Shown in pieces: positions 55,416 through 64,000 of a stretch of 64,000 nucleotides of DNA (positions within the stretch are counted from its first letter, which is position 1; every line of letters begins with the position of its first letter). A program made the translations under genes and the position numbers. The notes beneath the pieces are model-generated. The model had not been told where the DNA came from, made no database searches, and worked only from the letters and a program-made list of their open reading frames with translations. Origin of the DNA: Neorhodopirellula pilleata (lineage in GTDB: Bacteria > Planctomycetota > Planctomycetia > Pirellulales > Pirellulaceae); the NCBI RefSeq assembly GCF_007859915.1, contig NZ_SJPM01000006.1, forward strand, positions 124,001 through 188,000, read 5' to 3'.

Positions 55416-55471
55416 AACGTGGCACGGTGGTCCCCACCGTGATTCTCGACGGAGGACCGTCGAGCCACGTT
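55416..55471. repeat. Three-way (cruciform-like) palindrome
   Basis: An outer stem AACGTGGC/GCCACGTT (55416-55423/55464-55471) encloses two hairpins: CACGGTGG/CCACCGTG (55423-55430/55434-55441, 3-nt loop) and CTCGACGG/CCGTCGAG (55445-55452/55457-55464, 4-nt loop). All arms are perfect. The two hairpins stacked in one outer stem resemble a folded RNA junction or a mobile palindrome. Confidence 0.75.
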
Positions 55472-55710
55472 GCTGAAACCCTAAAGTCAAGTGTGGTTGT
55501 ATCGCTAGACGCGTTGATTGAGTCGTATAGGCTCGCCGCTGCGCTGATTGTCACATCGAATGCGAAAAACGCAGTCGTTGCAATTCAATGCCAACCGAAT
55601 TCTCCGCAATCTTGCGAGTTCGCAGGGTAATCCCTTGCAACGACGTGCACCGAACGCGATGAAAAATGGATGGCACCAATCGCAGTTGATCATTCATGGC
55701 TGAAGTCGGA

Positions 55711-55806
55711 ACGCAGAGTTCGCCGAGACGCAGAGGGCCGCAGAACATCCTGTTTGACCTATGACATCGAGGTCTGCGATCCTCTGCGTCTCAGCGTGTT
55801 CTGCGT
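55711..55806. repeat. Long imperfect inverted repeat
   Basis: The 26-bp arms at 55711-55736 and 55781-55806 match at about 22 of 26 positions; both contain the GACGCAGAGG/CCTCTGCGTC core. The spacer is 44 bp. I believe similar CGCAGAG strings recur in other planctomycete genomes, but I cannot check that here. Confidence 0.7.
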
Positions 55807-56037
55807 TTGACGGAAATGCTGATCGGGGCCACACAGCCCGCGCGGTCCTGGACTAGTTCGATCTAGGCTTTGATCAGACCAACGCGGAAGACGCTTCGCT
55901 TGGGGGCAATCCCAGGGGTAGCTCACTGTCGAATCGAACTTTGGATAATCATCACGGCATTTGATCGGCGCACCCGATACGATGGCGCATAATGACTGGC
56001 AACGCTCGATCCTACCTCACCCATCGTCGTAATTGCC

Positions 56038-59000
56038 ATGCTTTACCGATCCTTACAAACCACATCGACGATTGATCGCCGCCTTACGTGTCTGGCATTG
56101 GCTCTCTGGCTGATGGTTGTGCCTTCATCGGCAGCGGACGAGCCTGATTCCATTGCGGACTGGGAGCGATTGGCGAATGCGGCACTCCAGGACGGGGACT
56201 TCGCGACGTCGAGATCGCTAACGCAGCGAGGGTTGGATCTTGCCTTGGACGACGGCCCCAATTTTTCAAGGTGGGTCGTCGGAGTCTATTTCGTACTCGA
56301 TTTGGAGATGAGCCGCGGCCGCTTTCAGGAATCTTCCGAGTTTTTGACGAGGCAACGGACCATGCTTGATCAGTTCGATAGCGTGCCGGTTTGGGTGCGA
56401 ACCACCATGGACGAAACGGCCCGGGAGTTGGCCAAGATTGAGTCGGCGGACGAATCGGATCGAAAAAAATGGATCGAACTTGAAACGGCGTTGGCGGAGG
56501 CCGTCGGCGATGAAGCGGTCGCAATTGTCGACCAATTGATTGCCGTTGAAAGCAAGTGGTTCGGCGACGACTCGGTGGGAGTTGCCCTCAATCGATCACG
56601 AATCGCCAACATTTATTTGGATGACGTGGATCGTACCGACGAGCAAGTGGCGCGAGTCGGCATGGAGGTTTCGCAAATGGAACGCACGTTCCGCGATACC
56701 TATGGAGAAGAGTTCGCAACCAAGCACGTCGATGGCCCGCTTCCTTTGTTAATTCGCGGTCGTTGGCACCTAGCAAGAGGTGAGCAGGATTTAGCTGTCC
56801 AGGCATTCGAAGAATGCATGAGGGCGAAGGAATCTTTGGGAGATCAACTGGGCGTGGCCGACATGGTCGATTGGCAGGCCCTGGCATATTCCGAGAAGGA
56901 AGATTGGGAGAACGCCGAGAAGGCTCTTCAAAAGGTGATCTCTGGTTATGTCAAGACCGACGGTCGAGATCTTCTACCTGACTCCCGCACGCGACGTGCG
57001 ATCGCGCTGAATCAACTTGGGCGTCATGATGAGGCGATTGCTGAACTGATGGAGGTCCCCACTGACGCGCAGACTCATATGATTTCTTGGCTGACCCCGT
57101 TGACCGATCAGATCATGGGCAACGCCCAGTGGGGGAAAGAACAGTATGATCTTGCTGCCAAGCACTATCTGCGTTCCGCCGTTGGATACTTCGATCAAGA
57201 CCAGGTCGAAGAATCGCTCTATCGACTCATCGACGCCGGCGATTGTTACTCCATGTTGGATGATCCGATCACGGCGACCATGCTGTACGAACAGGTTATC
57301 TCGCAAGCGGTCTTGCAGGTGCCCGACATGGACCTGGCAGTTTGTCGCGAATCCCTCAAAGAACAAAAACGATTGGCTGAGGAATTGTCTGAGGGTGATG
57401 CGGACGATTACCGAAACGTCTACTTGATCGAGGACGAAGACGAAACCATGGTCGTCACCTCTCCGACTCGCCTGCAATCGGGATCCGATGTGCTTGCCGA
57501 TCTCAAGACCGGTGATCGCGTGTTTCGAATCGGGCAACAAGACGACTGGATACACGTTCGATACCAAGGCAAGAATGGTTTTGTTAGGTCGGGATCTCTT
57601 GCTAGTCTTTGGGACCAAAAAGAACAAGAAGCTTATGATCGAGTTGACCGCTTGTTGGCCGAAGATTCGCGACGAAAAGACCGCTTCGAACAATGGGAAA
57701 ACCAATGCGATGCGTATATACAACGTTACGATCAGGGTGACGTCGATGGTGCCCTCTTAGACGCTCGGCAAACACTGCAATTACTCGAATCGATCGTCGG
57801 AAAAGATCACTTCCTAACCGCAATTAACCGCAGCGACATTCTGTCGATGGTCAGGGAAATCGGTGGCGATTTAGTTGATGAGAAAGAGCACGCCCTTCGG
57901 ACGATGACTCAGTACATCCGCGAGTTTGGCCCCGACACGATCGAAACCGCCTTCGCCGTTACGGACGTTGCCGACGTCTTCGCCCAAGAAGGAAACGATA
58001 TTGACGCGTTGAAGTATCACAACCAAGCCTTGAGTATCTATGCAAGCGTTTTTGGTCCGGATCATCAGCGGACACTGTTCATCGCCAATGACATAGCTTT
58101 GAACGAGTACTTTTTAGGATTGCTTGACGAAGCACGCGAGCGGTTGTCTCACACGATCGAAGCCGAAACCTCTCAGGGCAACGGTCTTTCGATTCTGGTG
58201 AGTGACGCGCACCTCTACCTGTCCTACATCGAACTGGAGGATGACAATTTCGCGCAAGCCTACGCGGAGGCGTATCAATCTCTATCGATCTTGCATCGCA
58301 ATGGGCTTCGTGGCGCAGATCTTGTTCGCCGGGTGGAATCAGCGCTGGCGGCAATCGAAGTTTGGCGTGGTGACTCCGCGGGCGGCATGCAGCGATTGAA
58401 AGATCTTCAGATCGCACGACTGGAGGTGGAAGCTGAGGCCGACAGTATGATGGACTATCAAACCGCGCTGGCATTGATGATCGCGAATCCGGTGACTGCG
58501 GACCCTTGGATTGCACGATATCGAGATGAGGTCCTCGATAGCCACGGCGACGATCACATCCAGGCCAACGACATCGACCTGATGGCCTCCATGAATCAAC
58601 TTCAGCAGGGGAACATGTCCCTCACCCTGACTGGTTTAGATCGCATACGTCGCCGCGTGCACAAGTACTTGCAGGCAGTCTTGTCCGATCTGCCGATCAG
58701 CCAACAGATCGCGTTCTTGAAGATGAATGATCAACCCAACTTGCATCAATCACTTTCCCTAGCGTACCTTCAAGATTCACAAGAAGTATTGCAAAAGCAA
58801 GTTCAGTGGCTGATTAACGGCAAGGCGATGAGCGACCAAATCAATGGTCAACAAATCGGGTTTCTCAAACAACTGAAAACACCCGAACAGTTCCAAGCTT
58901 TCTCGGAGTGGCGATTGATCCGGCGGCAGGCCGCCCTGTCCGGTAATCCTCGAACAAGGCTCGATCAAGTACTCGCCTATCGAAAGGAGCTCGATGGGCT

Positions 59001-60474
59001 GCAAGAACAGAAGCTTCAAACCCTGGGAGATGACATGGCCCGACGTCTTCAGGATGCTGATCAACCTTGGGTCGATTTCGATGCGTTTGGTCAAACGCTG
59101 GACGACGACGAGATCTATATCGACTTCATCAAACTGACTCCACTCCAATCGCTATTGGAAGGGAAAGCTCGCTTGGAATCGCTCGAGTTCGCCGAGCCGG
59201 TCTATGCCGCATGGTCGGTACGAAACAATGGCGAGGTGCGTTTTTATGACCTGGGTCCGGCGGAACGGATTGAACGCACCATCGCCGAGGTTCGCCGCGT
59301 GATCGGCGATTCGGTCGTCGACATCACCATGACGGGGGAGCAAGCCGCCGAACAGAAACTAAGCCCGGTCTTGGCGGAATTGAGTTCGCAACTTTGGGAA
59401 CCCTTTGCATCAAGTGTGCAACCCGAAGAACGTTTAGTCATTAGTCCAGACGCGGGGCTTTGGTTGGTGCCGTGGGCGGCGCTGACGATTTCGAACGCTG
59501 AAGATTCGATTGGTGATTCACCCCGGTATCTTGTGGAAGAACACGCTATTGAATTGATCGTGTCCGGGCGTGACCGTTTGCGAAAATATGAAACATTTCC
59601 GAAAACGCCACCCGTGATCGTTGCGGATCCCGCTTTCGATGCGGAAATCGGTGCCTTGCAGCCACAGTCGCCCGAGCCCGCCGCATCGAGGTCGCTTGTC
59701 GCTGACCTCGCCTTTGAACGCGTCTCTCGGTTGCCGGCAACACGCTTAGAAGCAGTCTCGATCAAACCGCGACTAGACAAGATCTCGGGTCAGCCCGCCA
59801 TTCTGAAGTTGGGAGAGGACGCCGTGGAAGGTTTCGTGAAGTCGATCCATTCGCCGCATACCCTCGTCATCAGCACCCATGGATTCTTTTTGCCTAGCGA
59901 CTCGTCCAGCCCGATCCTGGATCGCTTTAGCCGACAATTGCTTCAGCTCCGTTCCGTTGCCCCAAAGGCATCCCCCGCGTTAACGAGCACCCCGTCGAGT
60001 ACTGATACGGAGACCCCCTCAAAACCTCTGTTCGCACTCTTTCGCTGTGGGCTGCTGATGGCGGGATGCAATGATGCACAAAACGCGACGACTGCCGTCG
60101 ACGATGGGATCCTGACCGGTTTCGAGATTTTGGGCTTGGACCTTCGCGGCACAGAACTCGTGGTACTCAGCGCTTGCGATACCGGTTTGGGTGACATTGC
60201 CGAAGGGGAAGGAGTCTCAGGTTTGCGGATGGCATTCCAACTCGCGGGCGCAAACACCGTGCTTTCCAGCCTTTGGAGCGTCGACGACTTGCAAACCGCC
60301 AAGTTAATGACGCTCTTCTTTCAAGCCTACGAGCCGTCCCAGTCGGCTCCCGACGCACTCAAGAATGCGCAGCGTCAGGTCATCGCCGATCGTCGTGCGC
60401 GCAGCCAAGCCGCCCACCCGCTGCTCTGGGCGGCTTTTTCCATCACCGCACGTGGTTCCCAAAACGAAAATTAA
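56038..60474 (+). CDS. Secreted TPR-SH3-CHAT domain protein (caspase-like peptidase)
   Basis: 1478 residues with a signal peptide (LTCLALALWLMVVPSSAA). TPR-like helices cover about 40-460 and 560-900. An SH3-like domain sits between (about 470-530, LADLKTGDRVFRIGQQDDWI). The C-terminal ~400 residues form a CHAT domain with LVISTHGFFLP (His1281) and VVLSACDTGLGDIAEGEGVS (Cys1380), the expected clan CD dyad, and LSSLWSVDDLQTAKLM after it. CHAT domains are caspase-like peptidases, several of them defence effectors. The signal peptide and SH3-like domain point to an envelope role instead. The target is unknown. Confidence 0.88.
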   Translation: MLYRSLQTTSTIDRRLTCLALALWLMVVPSSAADEPDSIADWERLANAALQDGDFATSRSLTQRGLDLALDDGPNFSRWVVGVYFVLDLEMSRGRFQESSEFLTRQRTMLDQFDSVPVWVRTTMDETARELAKIESADESDRKKWIELETALAEAVGDEAVAIVDQLIAVESKWFGDDSVGVALNRSRIANIYLDDVDRTDEQVARVGMEVSQMERTFRDTYGEEFATKHVDGPLPLLIRGRWHLARGEQDLAVQAFEECMRAKESLGDQLGVADMVDWQALAYSEKEDWENAEKALQKVISGYVKTDGRDLLPDSRTRRAIALNQLGRHDEAIAELMEVPTDAQTHMISWLTPLTDQIMGNAQWGKEQYDLAAKHYLRSAVGYFDQDQVEESLYRLIDAGDCYSMLDDPITATMLYEQVISQAVLQVPDMDLAVCRESLKEQKRLAEELSEGDADDYRNVYLIEDEDETMVVTSPTRLQSGSDVLADLKTGDRVFRIGQQDDWIHVRYQGKNGFVRSGSLASLWDQKEQEAYDRVDRLLAEDSRRKDRFEQWENQCDAYIQRYDQGDVDGALLDARQTLQLLESIVGKDHFLTAINRSDILSMVREIGGDLVDEKEHALRTMTQYIREFGPDTIETAFAVTDVADVFAQEGNDIDALKYHNQALSIYASVFGPDHQRTLFIANDIALNEYFLGLLDEARERLSHTIEAETSQGNGLSILVSDAHLYLSYIELEDDNFAQAYAEAYQSLSILHRNGLRGADLVRRVESALAAIEVWRGDSAGGMQRLKDLQIARLEVEAEADSMMDYQTALALMIANPVTADPWIARYRDEVLDSHGDDHIQANDIDLMASMNQLQQGNMSLTLTGLDRIRRRVHKYLQAVLSDLPISQQIAFLKMNDQPNLHQSLSLAYLQDSQEVLQKQVQWLINGKAMSDQINGQQIGFLKQLKTPEQFQAFSEWRLIRRQAALSGNPRTRLDQVLAYRKELDGLQEQKLQTLGDDMARRLQDADQPWVDFDAFGQTLDDDEIYIDFIKLTPLQSLLEGKARLESLEFAEPVYAAWSVRNNGEVRFYDLGPAERIERTIAEVRRVIGDSVVDITMTGEQAAEQKLSPVLAELSSQLWEPFASSVQPEERLVISPDAGLWLVPWAALTISNAEDSIGDSPRYLVEEHAIELIVSGRDRLRKYETFPKTPPVIVADPAFDAEIGALQPQSPEPAASRSLVADLAFERVSRLPATRLEAVSIKPRLDKISGQPAILKLGEDAVEGFVKSIHSPHTLVISTHGFFLPSDSSSPILDRFSRQLLQLRSVAPKASPALTSTPSSTDTETPSKPLFALFRCGLLMAGCNDAQNATTAVDDGILTGFEILGLDLRGTELVVLSACDTGLGDIAEGEGVSGLRMAFQLAGANTVLSSLWSVDDLQTAKLMTLFFQAYEPSQSAPDALKNAQRQVIADRRARSQAAHPLLWAAFSITARGSQNEN

Positions 60475-60617
60475 TCGTATTGGCCCACGGTCGCTTGCGA
60501 AAGTGTCGAGCCGGCCATTATCGAACCGTTTTCCGCTTTTTGACGTTTCGACTGGGAAAGGATGACCGGGAACCGTAAAATTCCGCATCCCTTTCCAACC
60601 CTTTCCAAAGCGGCTCC

Positions 60618-62951
60618 ATGAAATTTCGTTTTCCTATTCTGATCATCGACGAAGACTTTCGCAGCGAAAATACGTCGGGGTTGGGTATCCGCGCATTGGC
60701 CGAGGCGATCGAAGGTGAAGGTGCCGAGGTGATCGGTGCGACCAGCTACGGCGACCTTTCTCAATTTGCACAGCAACAATCTCGTGCGTCGGCGTTTATC
60801 CTCTCGATCGATGACGAGGAATTGGTCAGCGACAGCGAAGACGACGGCCCCGCGATCGTCAAACTGCGATCTTTCATCCAAGAGATTCGCTTCAAGAACA
60901 ATGACATTCCGATTTTCTTGTACGGCGAAACCCGAACGAGCAGTCATATTCCCAACGACATTCTGCGGGAGCTGCACGGCTTCATTCACATGTTTGAAGA
61001 CACGCCGGAGTTCGTTGCCCGGCATATTCTTCGCGAAGCCCGCTCGTACACCGATTCGCTGGCGCCGCCGTTCTTTCGCGCTTTGCTTGAATACGCCGGC
61101 GACGGGTCTTATTCGTGGCACTGCCCCGGCCACTCAGGTGGCGTCGCGTTTTTAAAGAGTCCCGTCGGCCAAATGTTTCATCAATTTTTTGGTGAGAACA
61201 TGCTCCGCGCCGACGTTTGCAATGCCGTTGAGGAACTCGGGCAACTGCTCGACCATACCGGTCCGATCGCCGCCTCCGAACGCAATGCAGCCCGCATCTT
61301 CAGCGCCGACCATTGCTTTTTCGTGACCAACGGAACCTCCACGTCCAACAAAATGGTTTGGCATTCGACGGTCGCATCGGGCGACATCGTCGTCGTTGAC
61401 CGAAACTGCCACAAATCCATCCTTCACGCGATCATCATGACCGGCGCGGTCCCGGTGTTCCTGACACCCAAACGAAACCATTTGGGTCTGATCGGACCGA
61501 TCCCGCTCGAAGAGTTTCACCCCGATAACATCCAAAAGAAGATCCAGGCCAACTCGTTTGCTCGACAAGCTCAAGAAGCCCATCCAGGACGTAAACCGCG
61601 AATCTTAACGATCACCCAGAGCACTTACGACGGTATCGTCTACAACGTCGAAATGCTCAAAGAACTGCTCGACGGCCAAATCGACACGTTGCACTTCGAT
61701 GAAGCTTGGTTGCCGCACGCTACGTTCCATGAATTCTATCGCAACATGCACGCAATCGGACGCGACCAACCGACCTGCGAAGACTCGATGATCTTCGCCA
61801 CACACTCGACACACAAATTACTCGCCGGAATCTCACAAGCGTCGCAGATCCTGGTCAAAGAATCGAAGAAACACAAACTCGATCGGCATATCTTCAACGA
61901 AGCCTACCTGATGCACACATCCACCTCCCCGCAATACGCCATCATCGCGTCGTGCGATGTGGCGGCGGCGATGATGGAACCACCCGGCGGCACAGCGTTG
62001 GTCGAAGAATCGATTCTCGAAGCGATGAACTTCCGCCGCGCGATGCGCAAGGTCGATGCCGAATGGGGCGATGATTGGTGGTTCCAAGTTTGGGGCCCCG
62101 ACGCCATTCCCGAAAACGAAATCGGTACTCAAGAGGATTGGATGCTCAAGGCCGAAGACGATTGGCACGGATTCGGAAAAATCGCGCCCGGTTTCAACAT
62201 GCTCGATCCGATCAAAGCGACCGTGGTGACACCCGGGTTGACCATCCAAGGCAAATTCGCCGAAACCGGGATCCCCGCTTCGATCGTGACTCGATACCTG
62301 GCCGAACACGGCGTTATTGTCGAAAAAGCGGGCCTCTATTCGTTCTTCATCATGTTCACGATCGGGATTACCAAAGGTCGATGGAACACGCTCGTCTCGG
62401 CGCTTCAGCAATTCAAAGACGACTACGATCGTGATCTACCGGTTTGGAAAATCTTGCCTGAGTTCGCGCAGCAGTATCCGCAATACGAAGGGATCGGTCT
62501 AAAGAAACTCTGTCAGACCATCCATAACACGTACAAAGAAAACGACATCGCGCGAGTGACGACCGAGATGTATTTGTCCGACATGGATCCTGCGATGAAA
62601 CCATCGGACGCTTACGACATGATGACGCACCGAGAGATCGATCGCGTGGAAATCGATGACCTGGTTGGTCGTGTGACCGCCGTCTTGCTGACTCCCTACC
62701 CGCCCGGCATTCCACTACTGATCCCGGGTGAATGTTTCAATCGAACGATCGTTGAATACTTACAATTCGCAAGGCGGTTCAATGAAAAGTTCCCCGGTTT
62801 TGATACCGACATTCACGGGTTGGTCGAAGAGACCGTCGATGGGGTACGCAAATACTACGTCGATTGCATTCGAATGCCGTCGATCCAACCACGAGCTTAC
62901 CAATCCGAATCGAAGGAACTCGAACCCCGTTTGGATACGATCCACGCGTAG
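60618..62951 (+). CDS. PLP-dependent Orn/Lys/Arg decarboxylase
   Basis: 777 residues with the class III architecture. An N-terminal wing (about 1-130, response-regulator-like fold starting LIIDEDFRSENTSGLG) is followed by the PLP domain: HCPGHSGGVAF, VTNGTSTSNKMVWHS, DTLHFDEAWLPHATFH and THSTHKLLAGISQAS with the PLP lysine at 400. The C-terminal domain ends with TPYPPGIPLLIPGE. These enzymes make cadaverine, agmatine or putrescine; which amino acid cannot be decided from sequence alone. The gene is followed by a 33-aa gene with a perfect ribosome-binding site immediately after its stop. Confidence 0.9.
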   Translation: MKFRFPILIIDEDFRSENTSGLGIRALAEAIEGEGAEVIGATSYGDLSQFAQQQSRASAFILSIDDEELVSDSEDDGPAIVKLRSFIQEIRFKNNDIPIFLYGETRTSSHIPNDILRELHGFIHMFEDTPEFVARHILREARSYTDSLAPPFFRALLEYAGDGSYSWHCPGHSGGVAFLKSPVGQMFHQFFGENMLRADVCNAVEELGQLLDHTGPIAASERNAARIFSADHCFFVTNGTSTSNKMVWHSTVASGDIVVVDRNCHKSILHAIIMTGAVPVFLTPKRNHLGLIGPIPLEEFHPDNIQKKIQANSFARQAQEAHPGRKPRILTITQSTYDGIVYNVEMLKELLDGQIDTLHFDEAWLPHATFHEFYRNMHAIGRDQPTCEDSMIFATHSTHKLLAGISQASQILVKESKKHKLDRHIFNEAYLMHTSTSPQYAIIASCDVAAAMMEPPGGTALVEESILEAMNFRRAMRKVDAEWGDDWWFQVWGPDAIPENEIGTQEDWMLKAEDDWHGFGKIAPGFNMLDPIKATVVTPGLTIQGKFAETGIPASIVTRYLAEHGVIVEKAGLYSFFIMFTIGITKGRWNTLVSALQQFKDDYDRDLPVWKILPEFAQQYPQYEGIGLKKLCQTIHNTYKENDIARVTTEMYLSDMDPAMKPSDAYDMMTHREIDRVEIDDLVGRVTAVLLTPYPPGIPLLIPGECFNRTIVEYLQFARRFNEKFPGFDTDIHGLVEETVDGVRKYYVDCIRMPSIQPRAYQSESKELEPRLDTIHA

Positions 62952-62953
62952 AT

Positions 62954-62960
62954 AAGGAGG
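62954..62960 (+). promoter_or_regulatory. Strong Shine-Dalgarno site for a 33-aa gene
   Basis: AAGGAGG, a perfect match to the anti-SD complement, lies 2 bases after the decarboxylase stop (TAG 62949-62951) and 8 bases before ATG 62969. This is the clearest such site in a window where most starts have none, and it supports translation of the small gene. Confidence 0.8.
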
Positions 62961-62968
62961 CACGTTCA

Positions 62969-63070
62969 ATGCCCTCAGGCGACGCTCAAAGGGCTTGGTT
63001 TCCTGAAATGCTCGTGGAACTGCGTGAGTACTGGCGAGATGAAGTGGACTGGTTCCGACTGGTCATGTAG
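62969..63070 (+). CDS. 33-residue small protein downstream of the decarboxylase
   Basis: It starts at ATG 62969 with a perfect AAGGAGG eight bases upstream, and ends at TAG 63068-63070. The product MPSGDAQRAWFPEMLVELRE continues with YWRDEVDWF and a short hydrophobic end; it is rich in Trp, Glu and Arg and probably one amphipathic helix. A longer frame upstream (from 62864) runs through the decarboxylase gene and lacks an SD. It may be a remnant of a larger protein or a genuine small protein. I know no characterised function. Confidence 0.6.
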   Translation: MPSGDAQRAWFPEMLVELREYWRDEVDWFRLVM

Positions 63071-63194
63071 CTCGTTGCAATCGATCTGCGATGCTACCTG
63101 GCTACCTGGCTCGCTATTACGCAACTGCTCTCGACTCAGTGTTCTCAAGCCGGTACAAAAGTTGTTCGGGTGAATCCATCTCGACAGGTGCATT

Positions 63195-63716
63195 GTGTTG
63201 AACCGACTTCTTTCCATTCTGCTGATTCCGTTGTTTGTGTTGGGGCAAGCGTTGCCTCATTCACATGCGGGTAGCGGTATGGTCGAACCGGAAGACCACG
63301 CGAATCTCCCGCATTTGCATTTGTCCTCGGGACATTCGCACGGCCACCACCACGGTGATGGTCATCGACACGGGCACGACGACGGCCATGGTGACCATGG
63401 GCACGCTCATCCAAGCGACACGCCAACCGGTCAATCACCACAGGCCGGTCAGTCACCTAAGGCCGGTGAATCACCACAGGCTACGTTCATGTCGACGCCC
63501 GTCGATCATGACTCCGACGCTGTCTATGTTGCTCAGTCGAACAATACTTTGGGGCGAGCCTCTCACGTTTTGCAAGCGAGTTTCGCAAGCGTTGGCGTGT
63601 TTGTTGAATTCCCCGCTGATCGTCACGATCGACAGTGGTTGCATCGCTCGAATCAGATGCCGGATCGGTCAACGGGGCTTCCGATCTATCTTCTTGTCGC
63701 TTCGCTACGGCTATAG
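63195..63716 (+). CDS. His-rich exported protein
   Basis: 173 residues from GTG 63195. A signal peptide (LSILLIPLFVLGQALPHSHA) is followed by about 17 His residues between residues 20 and 75 (HSHGHHHGDGHRHGHDDGHG), alternating with Gly and Asp, then three GQSPQA-like repeats. The last ~80 residues (SHVLQASFASVGVFVEFPAD) lack an obvious fold. Such His/Asp/Gly stretches bind Zn, Ni or Cu, so I infer a periplasmic metal-binding protein. It is 158 bp upstream of the partial membrane-anchored gene, possibly part of a metal-efflux operon. Confidence 0.75.
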   Translation: MLNRLLSILLIPLFVLGQALPHSHAGSGMVEPEDHANLPHLHLSSGHSHGHHHGDGHRHGHDDGHGDHGHAHPSDTPTGQSPQAGQSPKAGESPQATFMSTPVDHDSDAVYVAQSNNTLGRASHVLQASFASVGVFVEFPADRHDRQWLHRSNQMPDRSTGLPIYLLVASLRL

Positions 63717-63874
63717 CGCGCTCGCATCACCGAATCTGTGCGTCTTGAACGCCAGACTTCTTCTTCGGTGATTTCGCCAACTTTTTGATCGAAACAGCTT
63801 CTTTGAGTGCGCGTGCGCGCTTGGAAAGTCGCTCGGTTCGGTACTACTCCCTGCACTTTTGACGAGATTGTTTG

Positions 63875-64000
63875 ATGAACCGATTCGTTAGGATAGCGAA
63901 GTCGCTGGCCGGTCCCGCGATGATCGTCACCGTATTGTTCGCCGGATGGACGTTCCGCAGGCAGTTATTCCCGCAACAGGAAACGGCTGCCGCATCCGAA
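63875..64000 (+). CDS. N-terminal fragment of a membrane-anchored protein, possibly an efflux adaptor
   Basis: ATG 63875 opens a frame to the window end (42 codons). The visible part has a basic start (MNRFVRIAKSLAG) and one hydrophobic helix (PAMIVTVLFAGWTF), then RRQLFPQQE, as in a signal-anchored periplasmic protein such as an HlyD/CusB-type fusion protein. That assignment rests mainly on the His-rich neighbour and is a guess. The rest of the gene lies outside the window. Confidence 0.45.
   Translation, partial: MNRFVRIAKSLAGPAMIVTVLFAGWTFRRQLFPQQETAAASE

Larger units (their letters stand above)
55381..56037. other. Repeat-rich intergenic region
   Basis: This 657-bp gap holds a three-way palindrome (55416-55471) and a long imperfect inverted repeat (55711-55806). 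Between them (about 55490-55650) is sequence with short frames and no good coding signal; it could be decayed DNA. The promoter for the CHAT-domain gene should lie in the last 150 bases. I see no RNA gene. Confidence 0.6.

Noticed and set aside
62864..62968. Longer 68-residue version of the small gene
   Set aside because: The extra part overlaps the decarboxylase gene out of frame and has no ribosome-binding site, whereas ATG 62969 has a perfect one.
1..64000. tRNA, rRNA, phage or transposase genes
   Set aside because: No cloverleaf with a CCA-type end or TTCGA arm, no rRNA core sequence and no integrase or DDE motif was found by eye; a covariance search would be needed to exclude small RNAs fully.

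Overview
The window looks like chromosomal DNA of a planctomycete of the Pirellulaceae (Rhodopirellula-like). The evidence is: four surface proteins sharing an N-terminal Leu-Glu-Ser-Arg-Arg-Leu-Leu-Ala type motif, two sulfatases, DUF1207 and BBP7-type beta-barrel proteins, a giant PQQ/TPR protein, frequent GTG starts, few strong Shine-Dalgarno sites, and gaps full of palindromic repeats. I found no rRNA, tRNA, phage, transposase or CRISPR array.

Layout. 1-11537: a surface-protein island. A truncated giant protein with ten visible ~340-bp tandem repeats and a beta-structured protein lie on the minus strand; a DUF11/SdrB/dockerin-like adhesin and a cohesin/dockerin-like protein lie on the plus strand. 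11937-14613: a ThuA-domain protein and a cysteine-rich beta-barrel protein. 14723-19273: a respiratory and heme A group (diheme cytochrome c lipoprotein, 57-aa membrane protein, ctaA, ctaB, ABC ATPase). 19372-25890: a ketose 3-epimerase-like protein, then a full-length SelA-like protein lacking the PLP lysine, a SHOCT protein, fdhD and a YdeP-type molybdopterin oxidoreductase. 26021-33308: sulfatase, FAD oxidoreductase, beta-CASP nuclease, a small protein, DUF1207 and a thioredoxin/YHS-like fusion. 33521-37774: ruvX, a composite palindrome, a C25 (gingipain-like) peptidase and a second sulfatase.

46596 down to 37919 is a tightly packed minus-strand run: nrdR, DevC-like permease, giant PQQ protein, UPF0489/TPR protein, nadD. 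46789-51900 holds a PH-domain protein, a GYF_2/zinc-ribbon protein, a BBP7-like barrel, a secreted acidic protein and a SpoU-type methyltransferase. 52031-55380 holds an acetyltransferase overlapping a DinG-like helicase. 55381-56037 is a repeat-rich gap. 56038-64000 holds a secreted TPR-SH3-CHAT protein, an Orn/Lys/Arg decarboxylase followed by a 33-aa gene with a perfect ribosome-binding site, a His-rich secreted protein and the start of a membrane-anchored protein.

Most notable: the SelA-like pseudoenzyme linked to fdhD and the oxidoreductase; the 338-bp multi-palindrome before the C25 peptidase; a recurring intergenic palindrome family; two secreted clan-CD protease-like proteins; and the 33-aa gene.
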